Part shown: in pieces, positions 30,443-33,956 of the stretch
Numbering within the stretch: the first letter of the stretch is position 1
Layout: each line of letters opens with the position of its first letter
DNA from: Syntrophaceae bacterium UBA1411
GTDB lineage: Bacteria > Desulfobacterota > Syntrophia > Syntrophales > Smithellaceae
NCBI GenBank assembly: GCA_002304995.1
Contig: DBPV01000069.1
Coordinates: forward strand, 11,284 to 45,239
Length of the DNA: 33,956 bases
Direction: 5' to 3'
Program-made: the position numbers and the translations under genes
Notes under the pieces: model-generated
What the model was told of the DNA's origin: nothing
Seen by the model: the letters and a program-made list of their open reading frames with translations, nothing else
Databases searched by the model: none

Positions 30443-32209
30443 TTGAAAAAAGTACTTCTGTCAGGAAATGAAGCGATCGCCCGCGGCGTATATGAAGCGG
30501 GCGTTCGCTTTGCCGCTGCTTATCCCGGAACGCCCAGCACCGAAATCATGGAGCAATTCGCAAAATACGACGGTGTTTACGCGGAATGGGCCCCCAATGA
30601 AAAAGTGGCGGTGGAAGTCGCCATCGGTGCAGCTCTTGGCGGGGCGAGAGCGCTGGCTGTGATGAAGCATGTCGGCGTCAACGTCGCAGCCGATCCGATT
30701 TTCACGGTGAGCTACACCGGAATTGAAGGTGCTCTGGTCATCATCAGCGCCGATGATCCGTCCATGCACAGCTCGCAAAACGAACAGGACAACCGCAATT
30801 ATGCCAAGTTTGCCAAAATCCCCATGCTGGAACCGGCGGATCCGCAGGAAGCCAAGGAATTTGTAAAACTGGCTTTTCAGATCAGCGAACAGTTCGACAC
30901 GCCCGTCTTTCTGCGGACGACGACCCGAGTCTCCCATTCCAAATCTGTTGTGACGCTCGAAGAACCTCTCGCGCCGCAAGATAAAACCAAACTGGCCCAT
31001 CACTCTTTAAAGTACGTCATGGTGCCCATCAATGCCCGGATGAGACGCATCGAGGTGGAAAAGCGCGAGCAGGCGCTGCGCCATTTCGTGGAGACGTTTT
31101 CCGAAAACAGGATGGAAATCAACGATCCGGAAGTCGGAATTATCACCGCGGGCATGCCTTATAATTACGCCAAGGATGTTTTCCCGGATTACTCTTATCT
31201 CAAACTGGGCATGGTTTATCCGCTGCCGGTCAGAATGATTAAACATTTTGCCGAAAAAGTGAAAAAAATCTATGTAATTGAAGAACTGGATCCCTATCTG
31301 GAAGAACAGATCCGGGCTCTGGGCATCAAAGTGACGGGTAAGGAAATATTTCCCTATACCAACGAATTTGATCCGGGTATCATTAAAAACGCCATCACCG
31401 GAAGCAGCCAGGGCGCCGTTTCTCCCTACAAGGATACTCTGGCGCTGCGACCGCCCAACCTCTGCCCAGGCTGCCCCCACCGCGGCTTGTTTTACGCGCT
31501 TAAAAAATCCAAAGCTTACGTTCACGGCGACATCGGCTGTTACACCCTGTCGTACCTGAAACCACTGGAAGGCCTGCATTCCTGTATTTGCATGGGCGCC
31601 AGCATCGGTATGGCCCACGGAATGAGCAAGGCGCTGCAGGAAAAAGGGAAGGGGAAGGTTGTCGGCGTCATCGGCGATTCCACCTTCCTGCACTCGGGCA
31701 TTACGCCGCTTCTCAACATGGCTTATAACAACAGCGATGCGCTCATCATTATTCTGGACAACAGCACGACTGCCATGACCGGCATGCAGGAGCACCCCGG
31801 AACCGGTTATACCCTGATGGGAAAAGAAGCTAAAAAAGTTAATCTGCCAGTTTTAGTTTCTTCTTTAGGTATTGAAAACATAAGAGTTATTGATCCAAAC
31901 AACTTAAAAGAGACCCAAGTCGCGATCAAAGATGAACTGGCCAGCAGCGGCCCTTCCGTCATTATTGCACAAAGACCCTGCGCTTTGTTCAAGCGGGCGA
32001 ACCTGAAACCCGTCCCGTCGCTTAAAATCGATCCGGACAAATGTGAAGGCTGCAAAGTCTGTCTGGGGTTGAATTGTCCACCGATCGCCTGGAAAGAAGG
32101 GATTACCCGGGAAGGTTCCAAGCGGAAAGGCATTGCGGTGATCGATGAAACATTGTGTAACGGCTGCGGTTTGTGCGCACAGGTCTGCAAATACAACGCC
32201 ATCGCCTGA
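30443..32209 (+). CDS. iorA: Indolepyruvate:ferredoxin oxidoreductase, alpha subunit
   Basis: With IorB it oxidatively decarboxylates aryl pyruvates (indolepyruvate, phenylpyruvate) to aryl-acetyl-CoA, reducing ferredoxin; it can run in reverse when ferredoxin is reduced. The 588 residues include the pyrimidine-binding half (RFAAAYPGTPSTEIME near 22-37), the CPGCPHRG motif near 346-353, the TPP-binding GDIGCYTL and GDSTFLHSG segments, and two C-terminal [4Fe-4S] clusters (CEGCKVC near 534-540 with a later Cys; CNGCGLCAQVC near 572). It starts with TTG 30443, 9 bases after GGAGG. A 90-base stretch near 31825-31915 is strikingly AT-rich against its surroundings. Confidence 0.96.
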   Translation: MKKVLLSGNEAIARGVYEAGVRFAAAYPGTPSTEIMEQFAKYDGVYAEWAPNEKVAVEVAIGAALGGARALAVMKHVGVNVAADPIFTVSYTGIEGALVIISADDPSMHSSQNEQDNRNYAKFAKIPMLEPADPQEAKEFVKLAFQISEQFDTPVFLRTTTRVSHSKSVVTLEEPLAPQDKTKLAHHSLKYVMVPINARMRRIEVEKREQALRHFVETFSENRMEINDPEVGIITAGMPYNYAKDVFPDYSYLKLGMVYPLPVRMIKHFAEKVKKIYVIEELDPYLEEQIRALGIKVTGKEIFPYTNEFDPGIIKNAITGSSQGAVSPYKDTLALRPPNLCPGCPHRGLFYALKKSKAYVHGDIGCYTLSYLKPLEGLHSCICMGASIGMAHGMSKALQEKGKGKVVGVIGDSTFLHSGITPLLNMAYNNSDALIIILDNSTTAMTGMQEHPGTGYTLMGKEAKKVNLPVLVSSLGIENIRVIDPNNLKETQVAIKDELASSGPSVIIAQRPCALFKRANLKPVPSLKIDPDKCEGCKVCLGLNCPPIAWKEGITREGSKRKGIAVIDETLCNGCGLCAQVCKYNAIA

Positions 32210-32226
32210 AGATAAGGAAAGATCGA

Positions 32227-32808
32227 ATGAAGGATAATAAAGTCAAAAGCATCTTGTTTGCGGGTGTCGGAGGCCAGGGTATTTTGCGGGCCAGCGACAT
32301 CATGTCTCTGGCCATGATGGAAGCCGGATTTGACGTGAAGAAAAGCGAAGTGCACGGAATGGCGCAGCGCGGCGGCTGCGTGACCAGTCATGTCCGCTAC
32401 GGTGCCAAGGTCTACTCGCCTCTGGCCGAGCCGGGAACTATTGATATTCTTGTTGCCTTTGAGAAAATGGAAGCACTGCGGTATTTGAAGTTCTTAAGCC
32501 GCGACGCCTCCATTATTTTAAATACCGAAGAGATCAACCCTCCGGCGGTCAATATGGGAGAATCACCTTATCCGCCAGATATTATTGATTTCCTGAAGAA
32601 TCATTACGCGAAGGTCATTGCGCTTAACGCAGCGGAAATCGCCCAGCAGGCAGGCAGCATCAAGGCCGCCAATGTCGTCCTTCTGGGCGCGGTTTCGAAT
32701 TTGGCAGACATTGACCGGTCGGTCTGGGAGCATGTCATAAAAAAATCATTTCCTCAAAAACTGATAAAATTGAATCTGGAGGCTTTTCAAAAAGGAATTG
32801 CTGCTTAA
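32227..32808 (+). CDS. iorB: Indolepyruvate:ferredoxin oxidoreductase, beta subunit
   Basis: The 193-residue partner of IorA, of the POR gamma-domain fold: LFAGVGGQGILRASDIMSLA near 10-29, KSEVHGMAQRGGCVTSHVR near 40-58, and the later ILLGAV-like strand (VVLLGAVSNL). ATG 32227 follows AAGGAAA and is 17 bases after iorA. A frame extension upstream to 32173 lies inside iorA and is not credible. In the cytosol it completes the alpha2beta2-type complex. Confidence 0.95.
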   Translation: MKDNKVKSILFAGVGGQGILRASDIMSLAMMEAGFDVKKSEVHGMAQRGGCVTSHVRYGAKVYSPLAEPGTIDILVAFEKMEALRYLKFLSRDASIILNTEEINPPAVNMGESPYPPDIIDFLKNHYAKVIALNAAEIAQQAGSIKAANVVLLGAVSNLADIDRSVWEHVIKKSFPQKLIKLNLEAFQKGIAA

Positions 32809-32856
32809 ATTAGCGCCACAATGAACATTTGATCTTGCTTAAGGAACATGTAGGTT

Positions 32857-33807
32857 ATGGCAGAAGATTACTATCAGGTTTTGGGAGTTGACAAAAAAGC
32901 CTCGGCTGAAGAAATAAAAAAGGCTTATCGCAAGCTGGCTGTCAAATGGCATCCGGACAAGAATCCCAACAATAAGGCTGCTGAGGAAAAGTTCAAGAAA
33001 ATCAGTGAAGCGTACGCCGTCTTAAGCGATCCGGAAAAAAGGCAGAATTACGATAATTTCGGCTCGGCCGATCAATTTCGCGAGCAGTATTCCCAGGAAG
33101 ATATCTTCCGCGGATTCGATCTGGACGAAATCCTGCGCAGCTTCGGCTTCGGAGGCGCCAGAAGCGGTGGACGCACAACGTTTCGCACTAATCGAAGAGG
33201 GGGGAGTTACGCTTCCGAGAGCGAGGATCCATTTTCCGGCATCTTTGGCGGGGCAGGGGGGCGACAGTATGCCAACATGCCGCAAAAAGGCCAGGATGCT
33301 GAATACAATCTATCTATTTCATTAGAAGAATCTGTAATGGGAGCGGATAAAAAGATTTCCCTGCAGATGGAAAATCGTATTGAAGACATCACTGTCAAAA
33401 TTCCCTCGGGCATCAGCACCGGGAAAAAGCTCAGGCTGCCGGGTAAAGGTCTTCCCGGGTACAACGGCGGACCCAACGGAGATTTGTATCTTAATATCAG
33501 CATATTGCCTCATCCCATTTTTGCCCGGGACGGAAACGATCTCCACATTGAAAAAACCATCAAATTTACTCAGGCGGCTCTGGGAACGACGATCGATGTC
33601 CCGACGATTGACGGAACTACTAAAAGGCTGAAGATTGCTCCCGGTACACAAAACAACACAAGAATTCGGATGAAGGGCTTTGGCGTGCCCGGACTCAAAG
33701 GAGCAGCCAAGGGAGATCAATATGTAAAAATTAATATTGAAATTCCTCGAAAGCTCACGGACGGGCAGCTTAAGCTTGTCGAACAGCTGGCAGGAGAAGG
33801 CATTTAA
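32857..33807 (+). CDS. DnaJ-family co-chaperone without zinc finger (CbpA-like)
   Basis: The 316-residue protein has a J domain at 1-70 with HPD at 32-34, a Gly/Phe-rich linker at about 85-130, and the two C-terminal substrate-binding beta domains (PSGISTGKKLRLPGKG near 184-199; KGFGVPG near 272-278). The CxxCxGxG zinc repeats of canonical DnaJ are absent, as in type II J proteins such as CbpA. It should stimulate a DnaK partner encoded elsewhere. ATG 32857 has AAGGA about 11 bases upstream. It lies 48 bases after iorB with no terminator between, and ends the operon. Confidence 0.92.
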   Translation: MAEDYYQVLGVDKKASAEEIKKAYRKLAVKWHPDKNPNNKAAEEKFKKISEAYAVLSDPEKRQNYDNFGSADQFREQYSQEDIFRGFDLDEILRSFGFGGARSGGRTTFRTNRRGGSYASESEDPFSGIFGGAGGRQYANMPQKGQDAEYNLSISLEESVMGADKKISLQMENRIEDITVKIPSGISTGKKLRLPGKGLPGYNGGPNGDLYLNISILPHPIFARDGNDLHIEKTIKFTQAALGTTIDVPTIDGTTKRLKIAPGTQNNTRIRMKGFGVPGLKGAAKGDQYVKINIEIPRKLTDGQLKLVEQLAGEGI

Positions 33808-33838
33808 AAGCTCTTCAGATACTCGACTTATGATGCTC

Positions 33839-33878
33839 CGGCATATCCTTGATTTTCCAAAGGATATGCCGTTTTTTT
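33839..33878 (+). terminator. Intrinsic terminator after the hom-iorAB-dnaJ operon
   Basis: A perfect 12-bp stem, CGGCATATCCTT (33839-33850) with its complement (33860-33871), a 9-base loop and seven T residues (33872-33878), 31 bases after the DnaJ-family stop codon. Beyond it, to the window end, the sequence is AT-rich and I see no gene. Confidence 0.92.
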
Positions 33879-33956
33879 GTATTCAAAGACCTTGTTTTTC
33901 TCGAATCTGAAAGTTTTCTTAATGTCTTATAAGATATGTTATGTTAACTTTTATTT

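Overview
The window looks like core chromosome of a strictly anaerobic, moderately GC-rich Gram-negative bacterium. I would place it in Desulfobacterota, near Syntrophus/Smithella, but this rests on gene content and style, not on a marker phylogeny. The clues are an indolepyruvate:ferredoxin oxidoreductase (iorAB), formate-tetrahydrofolate ligase, a Liv-type ABC transporter operon with embedded AMP-forming acyl-CoA ligases, an ApgM-type enzyme beside homoserine dehydrogenase, and a DUF4911-like protein. I see no phage, transposon, CRISPR array or rRNA. No gene-free stretch exceeds 300 bases.

Layout. 1-2604 (minus): the 5' end of a tRNA with its promoter, an exported FG-GAP/VCBS-repeat protein, and a hemolysin III-family membrane protein. 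2765-4979 (plus): a two-ACT-domain GcvR-like protein nearly coupled to fhs. 5180-6472 (plus): citrate synthase behind a long leader. 6514-14877 (plus): a promoter, a 30-residue phenylalanine-rich leader peptide, a textbook 1:2/2:3/3:4 attenuator, then livK, livG, an acyl-CoA ligase, livH, livM, livF and a PaaK-like protein. 14834-16961 (minus): recJ and a small membrane protein. 17080-18095 (plus): a DUF4911-like gene and an unrecognised gene. 18092-22956 (minus): purM, purN, an FAD-type protein and phosphofructokinase, then rpmB with its own promoter. 23128-26603 (plus): recG and a ketopantoate reductase-family gene. 26678-33878 (plus): one probable transcription unit, hom, apgM-like, thioesterase, TPR membrane protein, iorA, iorB and a DnaJ-like gene, closed by a clear terminator.

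The most notable find is the attenuator at 6566-6718, which was not among the supplied long ORFs. Phenylalanine codons dominate the leader (7 of 9 consecutive codons), and the downstream RNA can fold into mutually exclusive antiterminator and terminator. An aromatic-amino-acid supply signal therefore appears to control a Liv-type importer with two CoA-ligase-family genes. A plausible reading is uptake of phenylalanine, or of aryl acids such as phenylacetate that an anaerobe can activate and reductively carboxylate to phenylpyruvate with an IorAB-type enzyme. The regulatory structure is read directly from sequence; the substrate is inference.

Other points of interest are a perfect 8-3-8 palindrome inside the hom promoter, a perfect 13-bp hairpin between livK and livG, a PaaK-family protein lacking the usual ATP-binding motif, a short AT-rich patch inside iorA, and repeated probable TTG starts.
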